Shown here piece by piece: positions 43,847 to 57,101 of a DNA stretch of 64,000 bases (positions within the stretch are counted from its first letter, which is position 1; each line of letters begins with the position of its first letter). The stretch covers positions 2,604,001 to 2,668,000 of the forward strand of contig OY776489.1 of NCBI GenBank assembly GCA_963675655.1, in the 5' to 3' direction. A model generated the notes under the pieces. It was not told where the DNA came from. It saw only the letters and a program-made list of their open reading frames with translations, and did not search any database. The stretch comes from CAXXOK01 sp963675655 (GTDB lineage: Bacteria > Bacillota > Clostridia > Christensenellales > Aristaeellaceae). A program made the translations under genes and the position numbers.

Positions 43847-46831
43847 ATGAAAAAACGTCGAAAATCAATTGTTAGTCATATCGTGAAACCGCTGATCCTA
43901 ATGGCGATTATTCAAACCTTGCTGATGACGACCATGTTCTCTGCAAAGGGAATATACCAACAGATTTATGAAAATGCCCTAGTGATGTTGGAAGAACGAA
44001 CCCAGAACAAACACCAGAACCTGATGATGGATATGACGGTCAACTGGTCCTACCTTACGAGCACAAAAAATAGCATCACCAGTACCATTGAACATATATT
44101 GGTTGACAAGGAGTACGATTATACCGATATTGCCACCAATGCGGAATTGAATAAGACACTGGTTGAAGCAGTTGCCGCTGATTTACTGGCTCGCTTGCGC
44201 AGCAATGGTACAACGGGCGTTTTCTTGGTTTTAAACGGGGCGGGCAGTACGAATGATGAGAATACATATGCAGGTCTTTATCTGCGTGATGATCGTCCGG
44301 ATGAAGAAACGGATGATAACCATGATGTAACTTTATTACGCGGCTCGTTAGGCTTGAAGAATGCGTTGAAAGTCAAACAGAGCGAGGATTGGCATGAAAC
44401 CTTTATTTTTTCAGGAGGAGCTGGGAATACTGCAAATAATTACTTCTATCAACCTTTGATCGCTGCATTGAGCGGGAGACTGACAGACACGGAACACAAT
44501 GGTTACTGGGGCCCGCTATTTCAACTGGATCAACATGAATACAGAAAGGCGATTACCTATTCAGAACCTATTTTTACCCGAGACGGTAACGTAATCGGCG
44601 TTCTTGGCGTTGAATTGAGCGAAGATTTTTTAAGCAATTATCTGGGCCGCGGCGTTTTTGCCAATTCGGGAAAAGGGTGTTATTACCTTGGCGTATCGGA
44701 GAATGGGGGACAAAGCTATCAAAAAATGGTTGTAGGCGGCGAAAAATATCAACAATTTTTCAGAGATGAAACCACTTCGCTTACACCAGTGGCAGAAGCA
44801 GATAACGGCAGAGTGCAAATTGATAGTACAGCAGTACGCGGGGAAACCATGTACGGCAGCGTTCAAAAGCTTTCGCTCTACCCTTTGAATAGTGTGTTTG
44901 CCAATCAAGAGTGGGTGCTGATCGGGATGGTAGATTCGGCAACGCTGTTGATTTTTCCAAATACAGTGCGCAATATTGTGATCCTTGCGGCGTCCATGGC
45001 GATAGTGCTGGGCATATTTATTGCATGGATTGCCGGATCGAAAATCGTGCAACCGATCATTCGGTTGGTGAACAGCATGAAAAATAGCGATCCTAACCGC
45101 CCGCTTGTATTGGAGCCGACTTATATTAGCGAGATAGACAGCCTGAGCGATGCTATAACTACGTTGAACCGGGATGTAGTTGAATCTGCGACTCGGCTGA
45201 CAAAAATACTGAAGATAGCAGGCATGTCCATCGGGGTATTTGAAATTCGCAAAGATGGAGAAGTGGCTTACTGCTCGGATGATATTTTCTCTCTTCTAGA
45301 TTATGAAAATCATAATGAAAAGAACAATTGGATTCCCAAAGCTGTGTGCATTGATATAATACGCAAAGCGATGGCAAATCGCGTAGAACCTTCTATTTAC
45401 CGTGTCAGTGAGGGGAAAGGCACCCGCTTTTTGCGTATTCTAAAGATGCAGGATGAACAGGGCGTCATCGGTACGGTGATGGATGTTACTACTGAAATGG
45501 AAAACAGACGTAAGATTGAAAAAGAACGCGACTACGATATGCTCACTGGAATTTTAAACCGAAGAGCGTTTGAAAAACTGGCGAGAGAGCTGTTTTTAAA
45601 AGATGGGGATACGCTGGGCGTTGCAGCAATGATCATGCTGGATTTGGACAATTTAAAGTATGTAAACGATACGCATGGGCACGATTGCGGGGATGGGTAT
45701 ATACGTACCTTTGCCGAGACCCTGAAGCTGTTCAATGGTAAGAATTCGCTGATAGCACGGCGCTCGGGAGATGAGTTTCTGGTGTTTTTATATGGAGGCG
45801 CCAGCAAACAGGAGCTGTGGGAACGTATTCAAACAGCATGGAGTCGTCTTTTAGCCAGCGATTATCAGCTGCCGGATGGTACGGCATACCGTATCCGCGT
45901 TTCCGCGGGGGTGGCGTGGTATCCGCAGGACACCCGTTCGCTTTCGCAGTTGATACATTTTGCAGATTATGCGATGTACAGGGTTAAACGTAACGCGAAA
46001 GGCACATTGCTGGAGTTTGACGCACGGGACTATGGCGAATATACACTCTATGCAAGCGGTACAGAGGCGTTGGAAAGAATCATCAGCGAACAACAGATCC
46101 ATTTTGCCATGCAGCCGGTTTTTAAAGTGGTAAATGGTGAGATTATAGGGTACTCATTACTAATGCGTACGAACGACCCGGATCTGCCTAACCCTCAGGC
46201 TATCATTACCATTGCCCGAAAGACAAACAAACTTGCGCTTGTGGAACGGCTTGTATGTTTTAAAGGGATAGAAGCGGCACAAGCTTTTGCACAGGCGGCA
46301 GAAAAGACTTCGCTGTTTTTTCTCAATCCAATTGCGGATCAAACGCTATGCCAGCAAGATGAGAATACTATTGTTAGCCAGTATGGTGCGCTACTTCCAA
46401 ACATTGTGGTAGAGTTAGCGCGCAGCGATGTTGAGGTTGAGGAACAGAGCAAACGAAAAATACAGTTGGTGCACTCATGCGGCGGAAAAATCGCATGGAT
46501 TGCCAGAGCTGATAACTACCGCGGAATGAATGCGCATCATTTTGGGGACATTGATTTTATTATATTGAGTATAGAGATAACACATGGCATCGACCACTTG
46601 CAGGAAAAACAAGCAATGGCGGTTGCCTGCATTGCATATGCCCGAAAACACGACGCACAAGTGATTGCAGAAGGTATAGAAACACACGGTGAGTTGCGTA
46701 AGCTAATCCAGCTTGGCGTGGAGTATGTGCAGGGGTATCACTTTGGACAGCCACAGTACAAACCGGCACCGACGGATGAGTTGGTTGCAGAAGAGATAAG
46801 ATTACTGTATTTAGAAAAAACAAAGGTTTGA
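43847..46831 (+). CDS. Membrane diguanylate cyclase with degenerate EAL domain
   Basis: The 994-residue protein has a signal-anchor helix (about 15-33), an extracytoplasmic Cache-like sensor (about 40-365), a second helix (about 375-397) with HAMP-like segment, a PAS-like domain (about 455-555), a GGDEF domain (SGDEF at 640-644, an accepted active variant; DLDNLKYVNDTHGHDCGD upstream) and an EAL domain. The EAL motif is replaced by YSLLM (769-773), NPIA replaces the usual N-L-S, and the metal acids are mostly missing, so phosphodiesterase activity is unlikely. Predicted role: c-di-GMP synthesis under extracellular control, with EAL as a binding or regulatory domain. GAGGAG precedes ATG 43847 by 9 bases. 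Confidence 0.88.
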   Translation: MKKRRKSIVSHIVKPLILMAIIQTLLMTTMFSAKGIYQQIYENALVMLEERTQNKHQNLMMDMTVNWSYLTSTKNSITSTIEHILVDKEYDYTDIATNAELNKTLVEAVAADLLARLRSNGTTGVFLVLNGAGSTNDENTYAGLYLRDDRPDEETDDNHDVTLLRGSLGLKNALKVKQSEDWHETFIFSGGAGNTANNYFYQPLIAALSGRLTDTEHNGYWGPLFQLDQHEYRKAITYSEPIFTRDGNVIGVLGVELSEDFLSNYLGRGVFANSGKGCYYLGVSENGGQSYQKMVVGGEKYQQFFRDETTSLTPVAEADNGRVQIDSTAVRGETMYGSVQKLSLYPLNSVFANQEWVLIGMVDSATLLIFPNTVRNIVILAASMAIVLGIFIAWIAGSKIVQPIIRLVNSMKNSDPNRPLVLEPTYISEIDSLSDAITTLNRDVVESATRLTKILKIAGMSIGVFEIRKDGEVAYCSDDIFSLLDYENHNEKNNWIPKAVCIDIIRKAMANRVEPSIYRVSEGKGTRFLRILKMQDEQGVIGTVMDVTTEMENRRKIEKERDYDMLTGILNRRAFEKLARELFLKDGDTLGVAAMIMLDLDNLKYVNDTHGHDCGDGYIRTFAETLKLFNGKNSLIARRSGDEFLVFLYGGASKQELWERIQTAWSRLLASDYQLPDGTAYRIRVSAGVAWYPQDTRSLSQLIHFADYAMYRVKRNAKGTLLEFDARDYGEYTLYASGTEALERIISEQQIHFAMQPVFKVVNGEIIGYSLLMRTNDPDLPNPQAIITIARKTNKLALVERLVCFKGIEAAQAFAQAAEKTSLFFLNPIADQTLCQQDENTIVSQYGALLPNIVVELARSDVEVEEQSKRKIQLVHSCGGKIAWIARADNYRGMNAHHFGDIDFIILSIEITHGIDHLQEKQAMAVACIAYARKHDAQVIAEGIETHGELRKLIQLGVEYVQGYHFGQPQYKPAPTDELVAEEIRLLYLEKTKV

Positions 46832-46858
46832 ATAGACATGTAATAATAGATAATATAA

Positions 46859-46893
46859 AAAAGCAGCGTCCCCAACCGGAGAACGCTGCTTTT
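46859..46893. terminator. Bidirectional terminator between the GGDEF and PPK2 genes
   Basis: AAAAGCAGCGT pairs with ACGCTGCTTTT across a 13-base loop; flanking A and T runs let it work for both converging genes. Confidence 0.75.
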
Positions 46894-46901
46894 CGTTTTG
46901 C

Positions 46902-49100
46902 TTATTTTTCGTTTTGCAAACGGGCTTCAATGGTGTTGATAACGGTTTGCAGTACCTTTAACCGTGCGTATTGTTTGTTGTTTCCGGCTACGACAGTCCA
47001 AGGGGCAAACGCCGTATTTGTTTTTTGCAGCATGTCGTTTACCGCTTCTTCATACAACGGCCACTTTTCACGATTACGCCAATCTTCATCGGTAATTTTC
47101 CATTGCTTTTCAGGGTCGGCTTCCCGGTCGCGGAAACGTGCAAGCTGTGTCTCCATGTCAATATGCAGCCAGAATTTGCATATCAGCACGCCGTGGGCAA
47201 CAAGCTCTGATTCAAAGCGATTAATCTCTTCATAGGCGCGCTTCCACTGGGCTGTTGTACACAAGTTTTCAATCCGCTCCACCATTACGCGGCCATACCA
47301 GGTGCGATCAAAAATAGCGATATGCCCGTTGCGCGGCACCTCGCGCCAGAATCGCCATAGATAATGATGGCTCTTTTCCAGCGTTGTCGGTGCAGCAATG
47401 GGTACTACGTCAAAACCACGCGCGTCTAAAGCCGATGTAAGACGGCGAATAGCTCCGCCTTTTCCGGCTGCATCCCAACCCTCAAAGCCAATCGTCATTG
47501 GAATACCCCGGCGGTACAGCTCGTTTTGTAGTTTCCGTAATCTCTTTTGCGCCTTATCGATTGCGGGTTTATAGGGATCGTTTAGCGCCTGATCCGGATC
47601 GAACATGTCCAATTGCGGAAAGGGCTGCAAGTTGATGCCATCCAAATGAGGCAGGAAAGGCAAATCCCAGACGGGTTGGTTGTGTGCGCGTTCAGCCAGA
47701 GCGGTTTCAAAGGCTTCAGTAACTGTATCAAAGATCTGTTTCATGCAAGCGCGCTTACTGTCGCTGCGAATTACATGCCATAGCGACCGGTCAAAATGTG
47801 TGCGGGCAATCATCGCGTCGTATAAGCGGAGGTATTCTTCGTAGTGTGCATTTTGTTCCCAGTCGTCTTTGGAAACGCGCCAACTGGTACTCTTTTTACT
47901 GTCCAGCTTTTTAAGTCTCTTTTTTTGTTCTTTGCGTGGTATGTGAAGGAAGAACTTGATCATAATCACGCCGTCGCACACCAGCTGGCTTTCCAGATTG
48001 ATAATGTGGTTGTAACTTTGCTGTATGTGTTTCCGGGCTATTTTATCTTCAAAGCAGGCGTTGGCAACCTCCCGATACCAGCTGCCACAATAAATGGAGA
48101 TGTTCCCTTGCTTGGGCGTGCTGGTCCAATACCGATGCATTTGCGGGAATTGACTATGCTCTTCGCTGGGCTTTCGGATAGGGTAGACCTGATACCCTCT
48201 GGGGTCCAACCCCTCAATCAATTTGGAAACCAAAGTGCCTTTTCCGGCGGTATCCCAACCTTCAAAGACGATAACAACCGGAATGTTTGCCACTTGTATT
48301 TCATGCTGCAACGCCATTAGCTTGATGCGAATCTGGTTAAAATCGATATCCTCGTCTGCCTCGTCCTCATCTTCATCCTCATCGCTTAGGGCGGGAGCTT
48401 CTTCGCATTCTTTTTCCGCAGAAGAATCCTCTTCATCGGCGGAGGCGTCTTCTGCCCAGTCGGAAGGATCGTTGGAAATGCTTGCGGATACACCCCGATC
48501 ATCAGCGTCAGCTTCGTTGATTGTGTGCTTTGGCTCGATTACGGAATCAGGCAGAAATTCTGATTCGAGGGTTGCTTCCTCTGCGGATTCGATTGTCTCC
48601 GACAATAATGCTTCCGCTTCTTCGGTGGAAGAAGAACCATCCGGTTCAGTGCTTCCAGGGTTGTTATCGATGGTAACGTCGGAAGAAGCGTTGGTTTGTT
48701 CATCGGAAGCATCGGATGCAGGCTGCACATCAATGGATTCGTCTGTTTCTGCCTTAAAGAGTGTTTCGCTGCTTTCATCCTTTGTTTCATATGCGTTAGA
48801 ATCGATATTTTGTTCGGATGTATCTAAAGATACCTCTTGATCGGGAACTTCATCATTCTCAGACGGTACATCAATAGATGCCTTTGCTTCTTCAGAAGAA
48901 TTCTTATCGTTAATTTCACTGCTCGTATTATTAACGTCGGAATCGTGATTGTTTCCATAAGCATCAGAAGGTGTTTCTGCTTCAGGAGCCGGATCAGCCG
49001 CTGCTATGTTTTTATCTTTGGTTTCTGCCGCCGCTGCATTGACTTCAGTATCGTTACAGACTGAATCGGCTTGAATTTCCCACGGTTTATTGTCTGTCAT
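46902..49100 (-). CDS. Tandem PPK2-family polyphosphate kinase with acidic N-terminal extension
   Basis: Two PPK2 domains in one chain (polyphosphate:AMP phosphotransferase type) move phosphate between polyphosphate and AMP/nucleotides. Of 732 residues, 1-255 are Asp/Glu/Ser-rich, low complexity and without hydrophobic core; the first PPK2 domain has a P-loop EGWDTAGKGT (280-289) but reads YCGSWYREV where the family has FDRSWYGRV, so it is likely inactive or structural; the second has EGWDAAGKGG (540-549) and an intact FDRTWYGRVMVERI. ATG 49100 follows GGAGG by 8 bases; an ATG at 49163 lacks a site. It stands alone. Confidence 0.87.
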   Translation of the reverse strand: MTDNKPWEIQADSVCNDTEVNAAAAETKDKNIAAADPAPEAETPSDAYGNNHDSDVNNTSSEINDKNSSEEAKASIDVPSENDEVPDQEVSLDTSEQNIDSNAYETKDESSETLFKAETDESIDVQPASDASDEQTNASSDVTIDNNPGSTEPDGSSSTEEAEALLSETIESAEEATLESEFLPDSVIEPKHTINEADADDRGVSASISNDPSDWAEDASADEEDSSAEKECEEAPALSDEDEDEDEADEDIDFNQIRIKLMALQHEIQVANIPVVIVFEGWDTAGKGTLVSKLIEGLDPRGYQVYPIRKPSEEHSQFPQMHRYWTSTPKQGNISIYCGSWYREVANACFEDKIARKHIQQSYNHIINLESQLVCDGVIMIKFFLHIPRKEQKKRLKKLDSKKSTSWRVSKDDWEQNAHYEEYLRLYDAMIARTHFDRSLWHVIRSDSKRACMKQIFDTVTEAFETALAERAHNQPVWDLPFLPHLDGINLQPFPQLDMFDPDQALNDPYKPAIDKAQKRLRKLQNELYRRGIPMTIGFEGWDAAGKGGAIRRLTSALDARGFDVVPIAAPTTLEKSHHYLWRFWREVPRNGHIAIFDRTWYGRVMVERIENLCTTAQWKRAYEEINRFESELVAHGVLICKFWLHIDMETQLARFRDREADPEKQWKITDEDWRNREKWPLYEEAVNDMLQKTNTAFAPWTVVAGNNKQYARLKVLQTVINTIEARLQNEK

Positions 49101-49295
49101 TTTGATTGCCTCCATTAATTGCGCATAGGCGCGTTTCTTTTTGGAAAAGTAAATATACCACAACAGCAGCCTGAGGAAAGTCGTTTCGGGGAGGTTGCGG
49201 TCATGGCCAAATTGTATAGTTACCTTATTGAGTACAATTCTTGCAGAAACATTTAAATCCTGCTGAATAACGTTGATTTTACATGATTTAACCGC

Positions 49296-49324
49296 TTGCT
49301 ATGACATGTGCAGCGTGGTACAAT
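49296..49324 (+). promoter_or_regulatory. Promoter of the SDR epimerase gene
   Basis: TTGCTA (49296-49301), 17-base spacer, TACAAT (49319-49324). The stretch 49101-49295 shows no gene; the promoter of the minus-strand PPK2 gene must lie there but is not clear. Confidence 0.6.
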
Positions 49325-49440
49325 GCTACTACACCTTTTTTGTACGTGGCAACAGACGGAAAAATTACTTCAATATTATGCAATGAATAAGCGGTGTTAT
49401 TTCTATACAGAGAATAGCCAAACAGGAGGAATAGAAGAAC

Positions 49441-50463
49441 ATGAAAGCGCTATTTATCGGCGGGACGGGAACGATCAGCACAGCGATCTCTGCCTTATGC
49501 GTACAGCAAGGCTGGGAACTATATTTGCTCAATCGCGGGCAGCACAAGCAGCATATGCCGCAGGGGGCACATTCCATCAAGGCAGATATTAACGATCTTG
49601 CAGATGTGGAGTCTAAACTGGAAGGCATGTCGTTTGACGTGGTCGCAGATTTTATTGCTTTCGTTCCGGAGCAGGTAGAACGCGACGTGAAACTGTTCCG
49701 CGGCAGAACCAAGCAATATTTCTTTATCAGTTCTGCGTCGGCCTATCAAAAGCCGTTGGCAAAACCCTTTATTACGGAGAGCACACCGCTTGCTAATTCG
49801 TTTTGGCAATACAGCCGGGATAAAATTGCGTGTGAAGAGCTTTTAATGAAGGAATATCGCGCGACGGGGTTCCCGGTAACGATTATCCGGCCCAGCCATA
49901 CCTATGGCGATACTAGTGTACCGGTTGCGATTCACGGCCACAACGGTAGCTTTACTGTGATTGACCGTATCCGCCAGGGAAAAAAGGTGATTGTGCCCGG
50001 CGATGGGTTATCCCTTTGGACGCTCACGCATAATACGGACTTTGCCAAAGCGTTTTGCGGGTTGATGGGCAACCTGCATGCAATAGGGGAAACATACCAG
50101 ATAACGGGGGATGAAAGCCTGACTTGGAATCAGGTGTATCAGGCGATCGCAGATGTATTCCAGACAGAAGCAAAACTGGTTCATATTGCAAGTGAAACGC
50201 TCGCGTTGCAAAATCGCGGGTACAGCGGGGAATTGATTGGAGATAAAAGCAACTCTGTTGTGTTTGATAATCACAAGATTAAACAGGCGGTGCCGGGCTT
50301 TGCAGCTACGATGCGGTTTGATCAGGGGGTACGCCGTACGATAGAGTATATTTACAGCCATCCTGAAACACAGACGCCTGATCCGGAATTCGACAGCTGG
50401 ATGGATAAAACCATCGCAGCATATGAAACGCTTGCAGATTCACTGCCTAAACTGTATGAATAA
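49441..50463 (+). CDS. NAD(P)-dependent epimerase/dehydratase (extended SDR)
   Basis: The 340-residue product has the nucleotide-binding motif FIGGTGTISTAI (6-17), the Ser-Tyr-Lys triad type residues (SSAS...YSRDK), and an RPSHTYGD substrate motif. Proteins like this modify nucleotide sugars or other small substrates, or bind RNA as chloroplast CSP41-like relatives do; the sequence does not tell. AGGAGG lies 10 bases before the ATG. It is the last gene before the rRNA operon. Confidence 0.82.
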   Translation: MKALFIGGTGTISTAISALCVQQGWELYLLNRGQHKQHMPQGAHSIKADINDLADVESKLEGMSFDVVADFIAFVPEQVERDVKLFRGRTKQYFFISSASAYQKPLAKPFITESTPLANSFWQYSRDKIACEELLMKEYRATGFPVTIIRPSHTYGDTSVPVAIHGHNGSFTVIDRIRQGKKVIVPGDGLSLWTLTHNTDFAKAFCGLMGNLHAIGETYQITGDESLTWNQVYQAIADVFQTEAKLVHIASETLALQNRGYSGELIGDKSNSVVFDNHKIKQAVPGFAATMRFDQGVRRTIEYIYSHPETQTPDPEFDSWMDKTIAAYETLADSLPKLYE

Positions 50464-50514
50464 AGGGTTTCAGACGCATTGTGAAAAAAACGTGAAGAAA
50501 ATGAAAAATAGTTG

Positions 50515-50543
50515 TTGACACAGCACCGATCCAGTGGTATTAT
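50515..50543 (+). promoter_or_regulatory. rRNA operon promoter
   Basis: Consensus TTGACA (50515-50520), 17-base spacer, TATTAT (50538-50543). Confidence 0.85.
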
Positions 50544-50565
50544 AGACAAGCTCGCTTGAGAGCGC

Positions 50566-50592
50566 CGAACCTTGAAAACGATACAGAGCAAA
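50566..50592 (+). other. 5' arm of the 16S RNase III processing stem
   Basis: Bases 50566-50592 are the reverse complement of 52335-52361 with one or two mismatches, bringing both ends of 16S together for RNase III. Confidence 0.8.
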
Positions 50593-50685
50593 GAGAAAGA
50601 AACGCAAAGCGCAGTCAATAAATTGAGTATTAAGTACTTGATCTCTGGCTGAGAAGTCAGAGAACGAATCAAGAGCTAAAGGATT

Positions 50686-55435
<4,750 letters not shown>

Positions 55436-55498
55436 TCAAGCCTAAGGCCAAGAGAACAAACAAGAATGTGTCCTTCCTATACGGTTGTCAGTGTGCGC

Positions 55499-55706
55499 GG
55501 TAAACGCACCTGAATAAACTTGTTCACCCTTTGCGGCAACAGAAGCGAGCGTGCACCCAGCGGGTGCCTGGGCAAGCCCAGCGCGAACTGAAGTTGAAAG
55601 GTTTCACAGAGCACAGCGACCCGGCAGGGAGCTGGGCGACCATGAAACCGACCGGAGGCAATGGCCTCGGTAAACGCAAAGCTCCAAACTTGTTCACCCT
55701 TTGCGG
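55499..55706 (+). repeat. 170-base direct repeat anchors in the 23S-5S spacer
   Basis: GGTAAACGC at 55499-55507 recurs at 55669-55677, and a 21-base segment (55516-55536, starting AAACTTGTTCACC) recurs at 55686-55706. Both pairs are offset by exactly 170 bases, and the spacing inside is equal. The second copy runs into the 5' end of mature 5S RNA; the intervening sequence differs. This suggests an old tandem duplication of the spacer/5S boundary. Confidence 0.75.
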
Positions 55707-55818
55707 TGGCAATGGCCTGAGGGTTCCACCTGTTCCCATCCCGAACACAGCAGTTAAGCCTCAGCACGTCGATGGTACTTGGCTGGTAACGGCTCGGAAG
55801 AGTAGATCGCCGCCGCAT
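55702..55818 (+). rRNA. rrf: 5S ribosomal RNA
   Basis: Conserved core TTCCCATCCCGAACACAG and GTTAAGC followed by GATGGTACT; the terminal helix TGCGGTGGC/GCCGCCGCA closes the molecule. About 117 bases. Confidence 0.94.
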
Positions 55819-55829
55819 TCCATTCATAC

Positions 55830-55860
55830 AAAACAGCATCCGTCACGCGGATGCTGTTTT
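55830..55860 (+). terminator. rRNA operon terminator
   Basis: Perfect 13-bp stem (55830-55842 with 55848-55860) beginning with AAAA and ending in TTTT, 5-base loop. Confidence 0.85.
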
Positions 55861-55933
55861 GCTATACCCATAGATAAGTATGAAGAAAGAAAATTTCATT
55901 ATTAGATAGCAGAGAGCACAATAATAGGAAATG

Positions 55934-55962
55934 TTGTAATTGCGAATGATCAATGTTATCAT
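55934..55962 (+). promoter_or_regulatory. Possible promoter of the EamA transporter
   Basis: TTGTAA (55934-55939), 17-base spacer, TATCAT (55957-55962), 43 bases before the start codon. Confidence 0.45.
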
Positions 55963-56004
55963 AATTGCGATTCATCAGGTTTAAGATGATAGGGTAAAGA
56001 GAGC

Positions 56005-56880
56005 ATGAAAAATAGAGCGCTGTACATGGCACTGATCACAACGCTGTTGTGGTCTGGCTCCTATATTGTCAACAAAATTGCATTTCAAGATGATATTGGT
56101 CCGCTCACCTTATCGGGTCTGCGGTATTTACTAGCTTCCGTTATCTTGCTATGTTTGCCTCGAAAAAAGAGAAAAGAGAAAGCGCCATCACTTTCACTAC
56201 ACATGATTATTGTACTGGGAATTGCCGGATATGCAATAGCACAGGGCTTACAATATGTTGGACAATCCTACCTCACACCTACGCAATCTTCATTGTTTCT
56301 GAGCGTTGGAAACACGACTATTGTAGTTTTTATCGACAGAATATGGCTTAAAGAGCACCAGAGCAATCGAGATATCATCAAGCTTTTGTTGCTTGTACTC
56401 GGTATAATGATGTATTATTTTCCTTTTTCGATGGGAAGTGCATCATTTACTGGAATGTTTTTTATGCTGATGTCCTCTGTTGGTTATGCTGTTAACCTGA
56501 CGCTAAACCGAAACATATTAAAAAAGAATCAGGCGGACACATTTATGCTGGTTGCAAAACCTATGCTGGTTGGTGCAATGATACTGTTGATTGCAGGGTT
56601 CTGCTTTGAGGGTGTACCAATCGTAACAGGCCGTCTGCTCCTAATTTTGATATATCTCAGCGGAGCCAGCGGCGCATTAGGTTTCTACTTATGGACGGCA
56701 AGCCAAAAGGAACTGACGGCCTTCCAGAGCAGTAGCATCAATAATCTGATGCTGATTGAGATCGCAATAATGGATTTGCTGTTCTTTGGAAGATCATTTA
56801 CCCTATTGCAGATAGTCGGAATCATAATCGTATTTACTGCGATTATTTCGATCCAACACCATCAAGCTATAAAAGATTGA
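56005..56880 (+). CDS. EamA/DMT family transporter
   Basis: The 291-residue membrane protein has ten helices in two EamA-type halves; the first starts with LLWSGSYIVNKIAFQ and the second repeats around SSVGYAVNLTLNRNIL. Such proteins export metabolites, often amino acids or nucleotide sugars; the substrate is not readable. The AAAGAG site is weak. It is flanked by the rRNA terminator and a shared terminator with htrA. Confidence 0.85.
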   Translation: MKNRALYMALITTLLWSGSYIVNKIAFQDDIGPLTLSGLRYLLASVILLCLPRKKRKEKAPSLSLHMIIVLGIAGYAIAQGLQYVGQSYLTPTQSSLFLSVGNTTIVVFIDRIWLKEHQSNRDIIKLLLLVLGIMMYYFPFSMGSASFTGMFFMLMSSVGYAVNLTLNRNILKKNQADTFMLVAKPMLVGAMILLIAGFCFEGVPIVTGRLLLILIYLSGASGALGFYLWTASQKELTAFQSSSINNLMLIEIAIMDLLFFGRSFTLLQIVGIIIVFTAIISIQHHQAIKD

Positions 56881-57037
56881 ATAAGATACTGATGTATGAC
56901 TATAATAACGTTGAGACAATCAGATTGGTATTAAAAAGGCATATATGTGAGGATTTATCATAAAGTAGTAAGTAGTAAGCAGAAACCACCTGTGAAATAT
57001 AGCAGCAAAAAGAAAAACAGGTATAAAATATGATAAT

Positions 57038-57075
57038 AAAACAGGATGTATGGATTTCTCCAAACATCCTGTTTT
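57038..57075. terminator. Bidirectional terminator between EamA and htrA
   Basis: A 12-bp perfect stem (57038-57049 with 57064-57075) starts with AAAA and ends with TTTT. The rest of the 56881-57101 gap shows no gene. Confidence 0.75.
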
Positions 57076-57101
57076 ATTACGTAGGTTGCTAAAGAGCAGG
57101 T

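Noticed and set aside
48223..48840. 205-codon plus-strand Ser-rich frame
   Set aside because: It is the complement of the acidic tail of the PPK2 gene; Ser richness follows from Asp/Glu codons read on the opposite strand.
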